Positions 43,790 to 50,956 of a stretch of DNA of 64,000 nt are shown here, one piece after another. Source of the stretch: an uncultured Ruminococcus sp. Its GTDB lineage: Bacteria; Bacillota; Clostridia; Oscillospirales; Acutalibacteraceae. Where the stretch lies: NCBI GenBank assembly GCA_902802105.1, contig CADCKR010000003.1, positions 1 to 64,000 of the forward strand. Reading direction: 5' to 3'. Below the pieces are notes generated by a model. It was not told where the DNA came from, searched no databases, and saw only the letters and a list, made by a program, of their open reading frames with translations. The translations under genes and the position numbers were made by a program. The number at the start of each line of letters is the position of its first letter. Position 1 is the first letter of the stretch.

Positions 43790-46255
43790 TTATTCCTTGT
43801 CGAATACAAATCCGCCGTCAGCATAGCCGCATTTTACCTTGTCGCCCGCTTTTATCGTGCCTTCAAGTATCTTCTCGGAAACTGCGTCCTCTATCTTGGA
43901 CTGTATCGCACGTTTCAGCGGTCTTGCACCGTAAAGCTCATCGAAGCCCGCTTCGGCTACAGCCTTTACTGCTTCTTCGGTAAACTCTGCGGTTATGCCT
44001 ATGCCCTCAAGGCGTGTTTTGAGTGAAACAAGCAGATTTCCGGCTATCCTGCAGATGTCATCGGATGTAAGCTTATTGAAAACTATGATATCATCCACAC
44101 GGTTGAGGAATTCCGGCTTGAACACCTTTTTCAGCTCTGAAAGCACTGCTTCACGGATGGCTTCCTCATCACGCGCAGCGGTCTCCTCGCCGCCGAAGAA
44201 TCCAAGGCTTGTCTGCTTTTCGGTTATCAGCCTTGCGCCGACATTAGAGGTCATAATTATGACCGTATTCCTGAAATTGACGTGTCTGCCCTGAGAATCA
44301 GTCAAACGGCCGTCGTCAAGTATTTGCAGGAGCATATTGAAAACATCCGGATGAGCCTTTTCTATCTCGTCAAAGAGCAGCACCGAATACGGATGCCTTC
44401 TGACAGCCTCTGTAAGCTGACCGCCCTCGTCAAATCCGACATATCCCGGAGGTGAACCTATGAGCTTTGACACTGTATGCTTTTCCATGTATTCGGACAT
44501 ATCAAAGCGTATCATTGCATTATCGTCACCAAACATTGCCTGAGCAAGAGCTTTGCACAGCTCTGTTTTGCCTACTCCTGTAGGTCCAAGAAAGATAAAC
44601 GATCCGACAGGTCTGTTGGGGTCTTTAAGGCCTACACGTCCGCGGCGTATCGCCCTTGCAACAGCATTTACAGCCTCGTCCTGACCGATTATCCTTTGAT
44701 GGAGTATCTCTTCAAGCTTCAGCAGACGCTCGCTTTCCTCCTGCGTGAGCTGCACTACAGGCACACCTGTCCAGCTTGAAACGATCTCTGCTATATCCTC
44801 GGCAGTGACCTCTCCGTTTTTATGCTCGTTCTTTGCCTGCCATTCCATCTTTTTGTTTTCAAGCTCATCCCTGAGCCTGCGTTCCTCGTCCCTGATCTTT
44901 GCAGCTCTCTCAAAGTCCTGAACATTTACCGCCTCAGCCTTTTCCTTTTCAAGACTCTTGAGCTTGTTTTCTGTTTCCTGCAGATCATCAGGCGCAGTGT
45001 ATGCACGCAGACGAACTTTAGATGAAGCCTCGTCTATAAGGTCGATCGCCTTATCCGGCAGGAAACGGTCTGCAATATACCTTGAAGAAAGTCTTACTGC
45101 CGCTTCAATAGCCTCATCGCTTATCTTTACCTTATGATGTGCTTCATAGCGGTCACGCAGTCCCTTAAGTATCTCCACTGCCTCGTCCTCGGAAGGCTCA
45201 CCAACGGTAACGGGCTGGAAACGTCTTTCAAGAGCCGCGTCCTTTTCGATGTACTTTCTGTACTCGTTGATGGTAGTTGCTCCTATGACCTGAAAATCTC
45301 CCCTTGCAAGAGAAGGCTTCAGAATGTTGGCGGTATCCGTTGAACCCTCGGCAGAGCCTGCGCCGATGATAGTGTGCAGCTCATCAATGAAGAGTATCAC
45401 GTTGCCCGCCTTCTTCACTTCGTCAATGGCTCCGCTTATCCTGTCCTCAAAGTCGCCCCTGTACTTTGTGCCTGCGATCATGCTCGTCAGGTCAAGAGCA
45501 ACTATCCTCTTGTCCTTCAGCGGTTCGGGAACCTCACCGTTGACTATTTTAAGCGCAAGTCCCTCTGCGACCGCTGTTTTGCCTACACCGGGCTCACCGA
45601 TAAGACAAGGATTGTTCTTTGTCCTTCTTGACAGGATCTGTATGACCCTGTCGATCTCCTCCTGTCTGCCGATAACCGGGTCGATCTCGCCCTTGGCAGC
45701 CACAGCGGTAAGATCCCTGCCGAATTTATCAAGCACCTTTGTGCTTCCGCCCTTTGAAGCTGACGGTTTGCCGCCTGATTCGCCGGAAATATAGCCGCCT
45801 TCATCCTCTTCTTCGCGCTCTCCGAGTATTTCCTTTATTCCTCTTATGATCTCCCTTACGGAAACATTCATCATCACAAGGAACCTCACAGCATAATTCT
45901 GTTCGTCAGATATCAATGCAATGAGAAGATGCTCTGTTCCGACATAGCCGTGTCCCATTCTTGAAGCCTGTATCACGGCATTCTGCAAGACCTGCTTTGT
46001 CCTCGGAGTAAAATCCTCGGGAGTAAGTCTTGTTCTGTCTCCGACACCGATATTGTCGCAAATGAGCTTTGAAAGTTCCTCCTCTTTAGCGCCGCTGTTT
46101 TCCAGGACCGTGTATGCAGCTCCGTCGCCGCACCTGAGAAGTCCAAGCAGGATATGCTCACTGCCCACATAGGTGTGACCAAGCTCTTCTGCTGCTTCTA
46201 TTGCAAGATTTATCGCCTTGTTTGCCTTTTCTGTAAAACCGTTGAACTTATACAT
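43790..46255 (-). CDS. clpC: ATP-dependent Clp protease ATP-binding subunit ClpC
   Basis: This is an 821-residue protein. Residues 1-145 are the N-terminal repeat domain (two Clp_N repeats, with GSEHILLGLL and GTEHLLIALI). AAA-1 has Walker A GEPGVGKTAVAEGLA. A UVR-containing middle region (AVNVQDFERAAKIRDEERRL in pieces) marks it as ClpC rather than ClpA/B. AAA-2 has Walker A GPTGVGKTEL and the C-terminal D2-small domain. A ClpP-binding loop lies near SLGFFGGEE, where an LGF-type motif is visible. It unfolds substrates for ClpP. McsB-phosphorylated arginine targets proteins to it in related bacteria. Confidence 0.97.
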   Translation of the reverse strand: MYKFNGFTEKANKAINLAIEAAEELGHTYVGSEHILLGLLRCGDGAAYTVLENSGAKEEELSKLICDNIGVGDRTRLTPEDFTPRTKQVLQNAVIQASRMGHGYVGTEHLLIALISDEQNYAVRFLVMMNVSVREIIRGIKEILGEREEEDEGGYISGESGGKPSASKGGSTKVLDKFGRDLTAVAAKGEIDPVIGRQEEIDRVIQILSRRTKNNPCLIGEPGVGKTAVAEGLALKIVNGEVPEPLKDKRIVALDLTSMIAGTKYRGDFEDRISGAIDEVKKAGNVILFIDELHTIIGAGSAEGSTDTANILKPSLARGDFQVIGATTINEYRKYIEKDAALERRFQPVTVGEPSEDEAVEILKGLRDRYEAHHKVKISDEAIEAAVRLSSRYIADRFLPDKAIDLIDEASSKVRLRAYTAPDDLQETENKLKSLEKEKAEAVNVQDFERAAKIRDEERRLRDELENKKMEWQAKNEHKNGEVTAEDIAEIVSSWTGVPVVQLTQEESERLLKLEEILHQRIIGQDEAVNAVARAIRRGRVGLKDPNRPVGSFIFLGPTGVGKTELCKALAQAMFGDDNAMIRFDMSEYMEKHTVSKLIGSPPGYVGFDEGGQLTEAVRRHPYSVLLFDEIEKAHPDVFNMLLQILDDGRLTDSQGRHVNFRNTVIIMTSNVGARLITEKQTSLGFFGGEETAARDEEAIREAVLSELKKVFKPEFLNRVDDIIVFNKLTSDDICRIAGNLLVSLKTRLEGIGITAEFTEEAVKAVAEAGFDELYGARPLKRAIQSKIEDAVSEKILEGTIKAGDKVKCGYADGGFVFDKE

Positions 46256-46312
46256 ATCCTTTCCTCCATTCCATTATTCATAACCGACTGTATTCTTTCC
46301 TTTTGCAGACGA

Positions 46313-47371
46313 TCAGTTGTTTTCAAGCCGCCTGTTTGCAGGTATCTTTTTCTGGCTGAGAGCCGTCTTTACAAGCTCTGCACGTATATGATCCCTTTCG
46401 GCCGGCGTGAGCTTCTTGCCTACATTCTTCATCAGCGTTGCGGGCTGTATCTCGATAATAAGCCTGTTGATAGTTTCAAAGTCGATATCGAAGCATCCCA
46501 TCTCAACGCCGAAGCGTACATTTGAAAGCAGCTTCATGCACTCACTGTTGCTTACTAACCTTGCATACATCAGGATACCGTATGAACGGTAGATATCATC
46601 AAGCACATTTATGCTTTCCGACATTGCGTCCCTTGCATTTCTCTCCTGCTGTACAAGCTGCATTGCAATATCGTTAAGGTTCTTTATCGCCTCACGCTCG
46701 GTAATGCCAAGCGTCACCTGATTTGAGAGCTGATATATTGCGCCGCTCGGCTCGGTACCCTCTCCGTAAAGTCCTCTCAGTACAATTCCAAGTTTTGAGA
46801 GTGATGCTGATATCTTGCCCATTGCTCCGCTCTCCTGGAGCGCCGGCAGATGGAGCATAAGAGATGCCCTCATGCCTGTACCGATGTTTGTAGGGCACTG
46901 TGTAAGATATCCAAGCTTTTCGTTAAAGGCGAAGTTCAGCGTTTCATCAAGCAGGGTGTCTATCTTATCCGCCATTTCATAGGCTTCATCAAGCTTCATG
47001 CCCTGAGCAAGCACCTGTATTCTTACATGGTCCTCTTCGTTTATCATTATGCTGACAGATTCATCATCAAGCAGGAGAAGTCCGCGCCCCTGCCTGTCTG
47101 AAATAAATTCAGGGCTGACAAGGTGCCTTTCAACAAGTGATACAGCCTCCTCCTGAGTAAGCTCGGACATCTGTATATAGCGGAACCTGTCTGATATTGC
47201 GGAGTGTCCATCCAGAACAGCCTCCTTGACTATTGAAGCGACCTTCCTCTTTTTTTCATCGCTCAGTCTGCACGGGAAAGGATATTCCCTCAGATTCCTT
47301 GCAAATCTTATTCTTGTGCTTATCACCACATCGCTGACATTCCTGAGATCTGTATATTTCTTTTCAGACAT
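46313..47371 (-). CDS. mcsB: Protein arginine kinase McsB
   Basis: This is a 352-residue protein. AAGGAG is 8 nt from the ATG at 47371; a GTG 9 nt upstream is too close. It has the ATP:guanido phosphotransferase fold: STRIRFARNLREYPFP near the start, the YLTQCPTNIGTGMRASL loop with the catalytic Cys, and RGLYGEGTEPSGAIYQLSNQVTLG (in pieces). McsB phosphorylates arginine in CtsR and in misfolded proteins. The start lies 5 nt beyond the mcsA stop, as expected for the McsA-McsB complex. Confidence 0.96.
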   Translation of the reverse strand: MSEKKYTDLRNVSDVVISTRIRFARNLREYPFPCRLSDEKKRKVASIVKEAVLDGHSAISDRFRYIQMSELTQEEAVSLVERHLVSPEFISDRQGRGLLLLDDESVSIMINEEDHVRIQVLAQGMKLDEAYEMADKIDTLLDETLNFAFNEKLGYLTQCPTNIGTGMRASLMLHLPALQESGAMGKISASLSKLGIVLRGLYGEGTEPSGAIYQLSNQVTLGITEREAIKNLNDIAMQLVQQERNARDAMSESINVLDDIYRSYGILMYARLVSNSECMKLLSNVRFGVEMGCFDIDFETINRLIIEIQPATLMKNVGKKLTPAERDHIRAELVKTALSQKKIPANRRLENN

Positions 47372-47376
47372 AACGA

Positions 47377-47889
47377 TCACTCCTTCCCGCCGTTCTGTTC
47401 ATTGATGTTCTTTTCAAGCTCTCTGATACGGTCTCTCAGCTCGGCAGCCTTTTCAAACTCCTGAGCCTTGATAGCCTGTTCAAGATCCGACCTGCATCTG
47501 GCGATCTCGTTTCTTATTTTTACGCCTGTACCCGCCGAATGTGCAAGCTTGCCCGTGTGTGACGTTCTGCCGTGTATCCTTCTTACAGAGGGCAGCAGCT
47601 CCTCGTAAAATGTATCGTAGCATTCTGCACAGCCCACCTTGCCGCTTCTTGCGATATCCTCAAAGCTGCTGCCGCAGCACTGACAGCGCTTCTGTGTTCT
47701 CGGTGCGCCTATGCCCTCCATAAAGCTGCCGAAGAGCTTGTCGAAGTCAAAGCCTACGTCTCCGAGAAACGAGCTGTAGCCAAGCTTCTTTGCGCAGTCG
47801 CTGCAAAGACGGTATTCTTTCAGCTCACCGTTCATTATTGTTTTGATGTGTGTGGTTGCCTGCTTCTTCTCACATGACTGACATAACAT
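47377..47889 (-). CDS. mcsA: McsA, zinc-binding activator of McsB
   Basis: This is a 170-residue protein. GGAGGAG is 8 nt before the ATG at 47889. It has the family's four CxxC-type motifs in two pairs (CQSC with CSDC near the start, CQCC with CAEC at about 85-105), and a C-terminal UVR motif (QAIKAQEFEKAAELRDRIREL in pieces). It activates McsB and participates in CtsR control. Confidence 0.95.
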   Translation of the reverse strand: MLCQSCEKKQATTHIKTIMNGELKEYRLCSDCAKKLGYSSFLGDVGFDFDKLFGSFMEGIGAPRTQKRCQCCGSSFEDIARSGKVGCAECYDTFYEELLPSVRRIHGRTSHTGKLAHSAGTGVKIRNEIARCRSDLEQAIKAQEFEKAAELRDRIRELEKNINEQNGGKE

Positions 47890-47940
47890 AAATATCTCCT
47901 CCATTCTTTTTATTGACCGATACCCTGTCGGGTATGTCCT

Positions 47941-48402
47941 TTATGTTTGTAAAACTACAATGGTCGCCAGCATATTTTTCATCACAGCGGCTCTAAGCAG
48001 ATCTCTTGATTCCTGCGGTACGTTCTTGTACGCCTTATCAGACAGTGCAGAAAGGATCAGCACTTTTTCGTAGGTATCTATCAGATTCCTGCCCGCCATA
48101 TTTTCAAGTATGGTCGATGCTGTGGCTTCGGATATCCTGTCGCCTATGGAGTTCACTATATGCATTATTGCTATCCTCCTGTCGGTGGTTATCCTTGTTA
48201 TCCTGATATAACCGCCGCCGCCGCGTCTGCTCTCTACAATATACCCCTGTTCGGGCGTGAATCTTGACGATATTACGTAGTTGATCTGACTTGGTACGCA
48301 TCCAAGCAAGCCCGCAAGCTCATTTCTTTGTATTTCTGCGTTACCGTCTCTTTCATCAAGCATATCCATGATGTATCTGGCAACTATATCGCTCATTTTC
48401 AT
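47941..48402 (-). CDS. ctsR: Transcriptional repressor CtsR
   Basis: This is a 153-residue protein. The ATG at 48402 is preferred; a GTG 9 nt upstream is in frame but less likely. The winged-helix DNA-binding domain has EIQRNELAGLLGCVPSQINYV (in pieces), SSRFTPEQGYIVESRRGGGGYIRI (in pieces) with the Gly-rich wing and Arg thought to be the thermosensor and McsB target. It represses clp genes by binding tandem AGTCAAA-type boxes, one of which is seen in its own promoter region. First gene of the operon. Confidence 0.95.
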   Translation of the reverse strand: MKMSDIVARYIMDMLDERDGNAEIQRNELAGLLGCVPSQINYVISSRFTPEQGYIVESRRGGGGYIRITRITTDRRIAIMHIVNSIGDRISEATASTILENMAGRNLIDTYEKVLILSALSDKAYKNVPQESRDLLRAAVMKNMLATIVVLQT

Positions 48403-48457
48403 TGATATCACTTCCCGCTGCTTTTGATCTCTACAGTCTTACAAGGCTTTGTTTGCT

Positions 48458-48474
48458 TTTGACTTTCTTTGACT
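48458..48474 (-). promoter_or_regulatory. CtsR operator
   Basis: On the minus strand AGTCAAA-GAA-AGTCAAA matches the CtsR heptamer direct repeat with a 3-nt spacer. It starts 10 nt downstream of the -10 box (48485) and thus overlaps the start of transcription. It predicts autoregulation of ctsR-mcsA-mcsB-clpC. Confidence 0.9.
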
Positions 48475-48484
48475 TTGTGCTTAT

Positions 48485-48513
48485 ATTATAGCCTGATAGT
48501 CAGAAAAGGTCAA
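48485..48513 (-). promoter_or_regulatory. Promoter of the ctsR operon
   Basis: On the minus strand TTGACC (48513-48508), 17 nt, TATAAT (48490-48485). The -35 region is itself inside a heptamer half-site (TTTGACC), and another half-site lies at 48524-48530. Confidence 0.85.
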
Positions 48514-48637
48514 AGTCATAATAAGTCAAATTATACCGCCTTATTCTGTCTGATAATATTTTTTCTCAATTTTTCTTTGATTTTCTAAGAATTTCTTAAA
48601 TATTCACACACACCCGTTTTATATTTTATAAATATTC

Positions 48638-48666
48638 TTGACAAATCAGCGATGGTATTATATAAT
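48638..48666 (+). promoter_or_regulatory. Promoter of tRNA-Leu
   Basis: TTGACA (48638-48643), 17 nt, TATAAT (48661-48666): perfect consensus, about 15 nt before the start of transcription expected for the tRNA precursor. Confidence 0.85.
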
Positions 48667-48686
48667 TAATTGTACGATTTTTATAT

Positions 48687-48769
48687 GCCGGTGTGTCGGA
48701 ATGGCAGACGATGCAGACTCAAAATCTGTTGGTGGCAACACCGTGTGGGTTCGAGTCCCACTACCGGCA
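48687..48769 (+). tRNA. tRNA-Leu, anticodon CAA
   Basis: The acceptor stem GCCGGTG pairs with TACCGGC (one G-T pair) and the discriminator is A. The anticodon loop CTCAAAA gives CAA, reading UUG. The long variable arm (TGTTGGTGGCAACACCG region) is class II, as expected for leucine, and the T arm is GTGGGTTCGAGTCCCAC. CCA is not encoded. Single gene with its own promoter and terminator. Confidence 0.95.
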
Positions 48770-48793
48770 CTCTACTGTAAATTATTTATTGCA

Positions 48794-48824
48794 CCCCGTC
48801 ACATCAGTGACGGGGCATTTTTTT
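48794..48824 (+). terminator. Terminator after tRNA-Leu
   Basis: CCCCGTCAC-ATCA-GTGACGGGG forms a 9-bp stem with T7 at 48818-48824. Confidence 0.9.
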
Positions 48825-48867
48825 AAATTCCATGTTTGCAGCCGCATGGAAATCAATAATACTTCTT

Positions 48868-48975
48868 TAGCAGACGCTGATCTGCTTTCTGCGCCGAATT
48901 GGCGCCGGCAGATCAAATTCAGCGGTTTTAGGAAAGGTTTCCCCCGTGTAACTCGCCGACGCAAAATTGATTTAC
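48868..48975 (-). repeat. Dispersed hairpin repeat, short copy
   Basis: The reverse complement matches 33036-33165 (TACACGGGGGAAACC, TTCCTAAAACCGCTG, CCAATTCGGCGCAGA) but lacks about 36 bp that form the hairpin in that copy. Confidence 0.8.
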
Positions 48976-48984
48976 GTGTGCGGC

Positions 48985-49083
48985 CGCACGGAAATCAATT
49001 TTCAAAAATCATCAACAGCGAAATGGTTATTTTAACGCCTATTACAATCAATAATCATTTCAATAATGCAAATTATGTGACTA
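48985..49083 (+). repeat. 99-bp perfect direct repeat, copy 2
   Basis: Identical to 2690-2788. It directly follows the short hairpin repeat. The stretch 48825-49338 has no gene; it is composed of three repeat families plus short AT-rich DNA. Confidence 0.9.
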
Positions 49084-49194
49084 ACATATAAGTAAAGACT
49101 TGGTATAATTTTATATTGGATAATGCTTTGATAAATGCTTTGATATTTGATGATCTAAAGAATTGTGAGGAAATCAGTTTTCAATTTATGAGCA

Positions 49195-49317
49195 GTATGA
49201 TCTGTTCTGAGCAAGGCAGATCTTCGCAGTAATACCGGTGCATTTCAGTAAAATTCAACGCAGTGCAGGTAAGATCAGACAAGCGGAAATGAAAACAATT
49301 TTTGAACGGTTCCTAAG
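49195..49317 (+). repeat. Dispersed repeats shared with 5745-5783 and 8723-8777
   Basis: 49195-49233 matches 5745-5783 and 49250-49317 matches 8723-8777. Here the two parts are adjacent, which suggests the other two places hold halves of one longer element. Confidence 0.55.
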
Positions 49318-49338
49318 ATAAGATAAGGAAGATATCGG

Positions 49339-50115
49339 ATGGATAAACGCAAGGTTATTTATTACAGGGATGAACTCAATGATGAATTCTCAACAGCTCA
49401 GATCACTCCCCGTACAATAGATGAAAATTATGTGTATATACATGATTCGCTGTTCAAGAAATTCACCCACTTTTTCTGGTACAGGATCGTTGCCACGCCG
49501 ATCGCATGGATGTACGTCAAATTTGTGTTCCACCACAAGACAGTAGGACGCAGGGCATTTAAAAAATGCAAAAAACAAGGGTATTTTATGTACGGCAACC
49601 ATACTCAGGTCATCGGCGACCCATTTATCCCCAATATGATAAATTTTCCGAGAAATAATTATATAATAGTCCACCCCAATAATATCTCAATGCCGCTGCT
49701 TGGCAAGGTAACTCCTTCTCTCGGCGCTCTGCCTCTGCCTGACGATAAGGGAGCCTATAAAAATTTCCTTGCGGCTATCGAAACGCATATTGAGAGGAAC
49801 CATACAGTCGTGGTTTATCCCGAAGCTCATATATGGCCTTACTATACAAAGATCAGACCTTTTCACGATACCTCCTTTGCCTATCCGGTAAAGCTCAATG
49901 CACCTGTATACTGCTTTACCAATACATACCACAAGCGAAAGCACGGCAAGGAACCAAAGATAATCACATACGTTGACGGTCCGTTTTATCCCGACCCGGA
50001 GATACCTCTCCGCGCAAGACGCAAGGATCTGCGGGATCGCGTGTATGAAACGATGTGCAGGCGAGCTGAATGCTCAGACCATGAGCAGATCAGGTATATA
50101 AAAGCGGAGGACTGA
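49339..50115 (+). CDS. PlsC-like acyltransferase
   Basis: This is a 258-residue protein. GGAAG is 7-8 nt before the ATG. The acyltransferase motif I is YGNHTQVIGDPF (H-x4-D), and motif III is VVVYPEAHIWPYY; motif II is less clear (NYIIVHPNNISMPLLGKVTPSLGALP in pieces). One hydrophobic segment is near residues 48-65 (YRIVATPIAWMYVKFVF). Family members add an acyl chain to lysophosphatidate or other lipid acceptors at the membrane. It is followed 1 nt later by a GT8 gene, and the third gene again carries an acyltransferase, so lipid-linked sugar modification is likely. Confidence 0.82.
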   Translation: MDKRKVIYYRDELNDEFSTAQITPRTIDENYVYIHDSLFKKFTHFFWYRIVATPIAWMYVKFVFHHKTVGRRAFKKCKKQGYFMYGNHTQVIGDPFIPNMINFPRNNYIIVHPNNISMPLLGKVTPSLGALPLPDDKGAYKNFLAAIETHIERNHTVVVYPEAHIWPYYTKIRPFHDTSFAYPVKLNAPVYCFTNTYHKRKHGKEPKIITYVDGPFYPDPEIPLRARRKDLRDRVYETMCRRAECSDHEQIRYIKAED

Positions 50116-50116
50116 A

Positions 50117-50956
50117 ATGATAGATATTCTCTTTTGCGGCAATGCCGGTGTCTTTGACGGCGTACTGACCTGTATGCTTTCCGTGATAAGGCGTACAAGC
50201 TCACACGAGCCGATAACACTGCACCTCTTCACAATGGATCTGTCATACCTTGACCCTAAATATACTCCTGTTACAGACGAGCAGACAGCTTTTCTTCAGG
50301 AGGTATTGCAGGACTATAACAAAAAAAGCCGTGTCATAAGATATGATGTCACGGATCACTATAAGCAGTATTTTTCCGGCTGCCCGAACGAAGGAGCCTA
50401 CTGCTCACCATATACGCTGATAAGACTGTTTGCAGACCTTATAGAGGGCATACCTGACAAGCTTCTTTATCTTGATACGGATATCATGTTCAACCGTGAT
50501 ATCATGCTGCTGTGGAATACAGACATAAGCAAATACGAATACGCCGCCGCAAACGATCATTACGGAAAGTATCTCATTCATCCGAGATACATCAACGCCG
50601 GCGTGATTCTTTTCAATATGAAGCGGTGCAGAGAAACAGGTCTTTTTGAAAAGGCGCGGGGATGGATACAGCGCAAAAAGCTTACCTTTGCCGACCAGAG
50701 CGCGATAATCCGTTCAACTACCAAAAAGAAGCTCCTGCCCCAAAGATACAACGATCAGAAATTTCTGCATAAGCATACAATTATACGTCACTTCTCCAAA
50801 CGGCTTTTCTGGCTGCCATATCCGCATACGGACAATATAAAGCAATATAACGTCGAAAAGGTACACAGCGTTTTCAGATACCATCAGTTTGACGACATAC
50901 TTGATGAATATCTGAAGCTGAAGGAAGAATTCAATAAAAGGAGCCGAGATGTATGA
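50117..50956 (+). CDS. Glycosyltransferase family 8 protein
   Basis: This is a 279-residue GT-A glycosyltransferase. DxD is in KLLYLDTDIMF; the substrate region is SPYTLIRLFADLIEGIPDK (in pieces); YINAGVILFNMKR is the conserved GT8 segment, and the final RYHQFDD provides a metal-ligand-like His. The family uses UDP-glucose or UDP-galactose. GCGGAGG precedes the ATG. It is 1 nt after the acyltransferase gene and overlaps the fusion gene by 4 nt (ATGA). Confidence 0.88.
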   Translation: MIDILFCGNAGVFDGVLTCMLSVIRRTSSHEPITLHLFTMDLSYLDPKYTPVTDEQTAFLQEVLQDYNKKSRVIRYDVTDHYKQYFSGCPNEGAYCSPYTLIRLFADLIEGIPDKLLYLDTDIMFNRDIMLLWNTDISKYEYAAANDHYGKYLIHPRYINAGVILFNMKRCRETGLFEKARGWIQRKKLTFADQSAIIRSTTKKKLLPQRYNDQKFLHKHTIIRHFSKRLFWLPYPHTDNIKQYNVEKVHSVFRYHQFDDILDEYLKLKEEFNKRSRDV

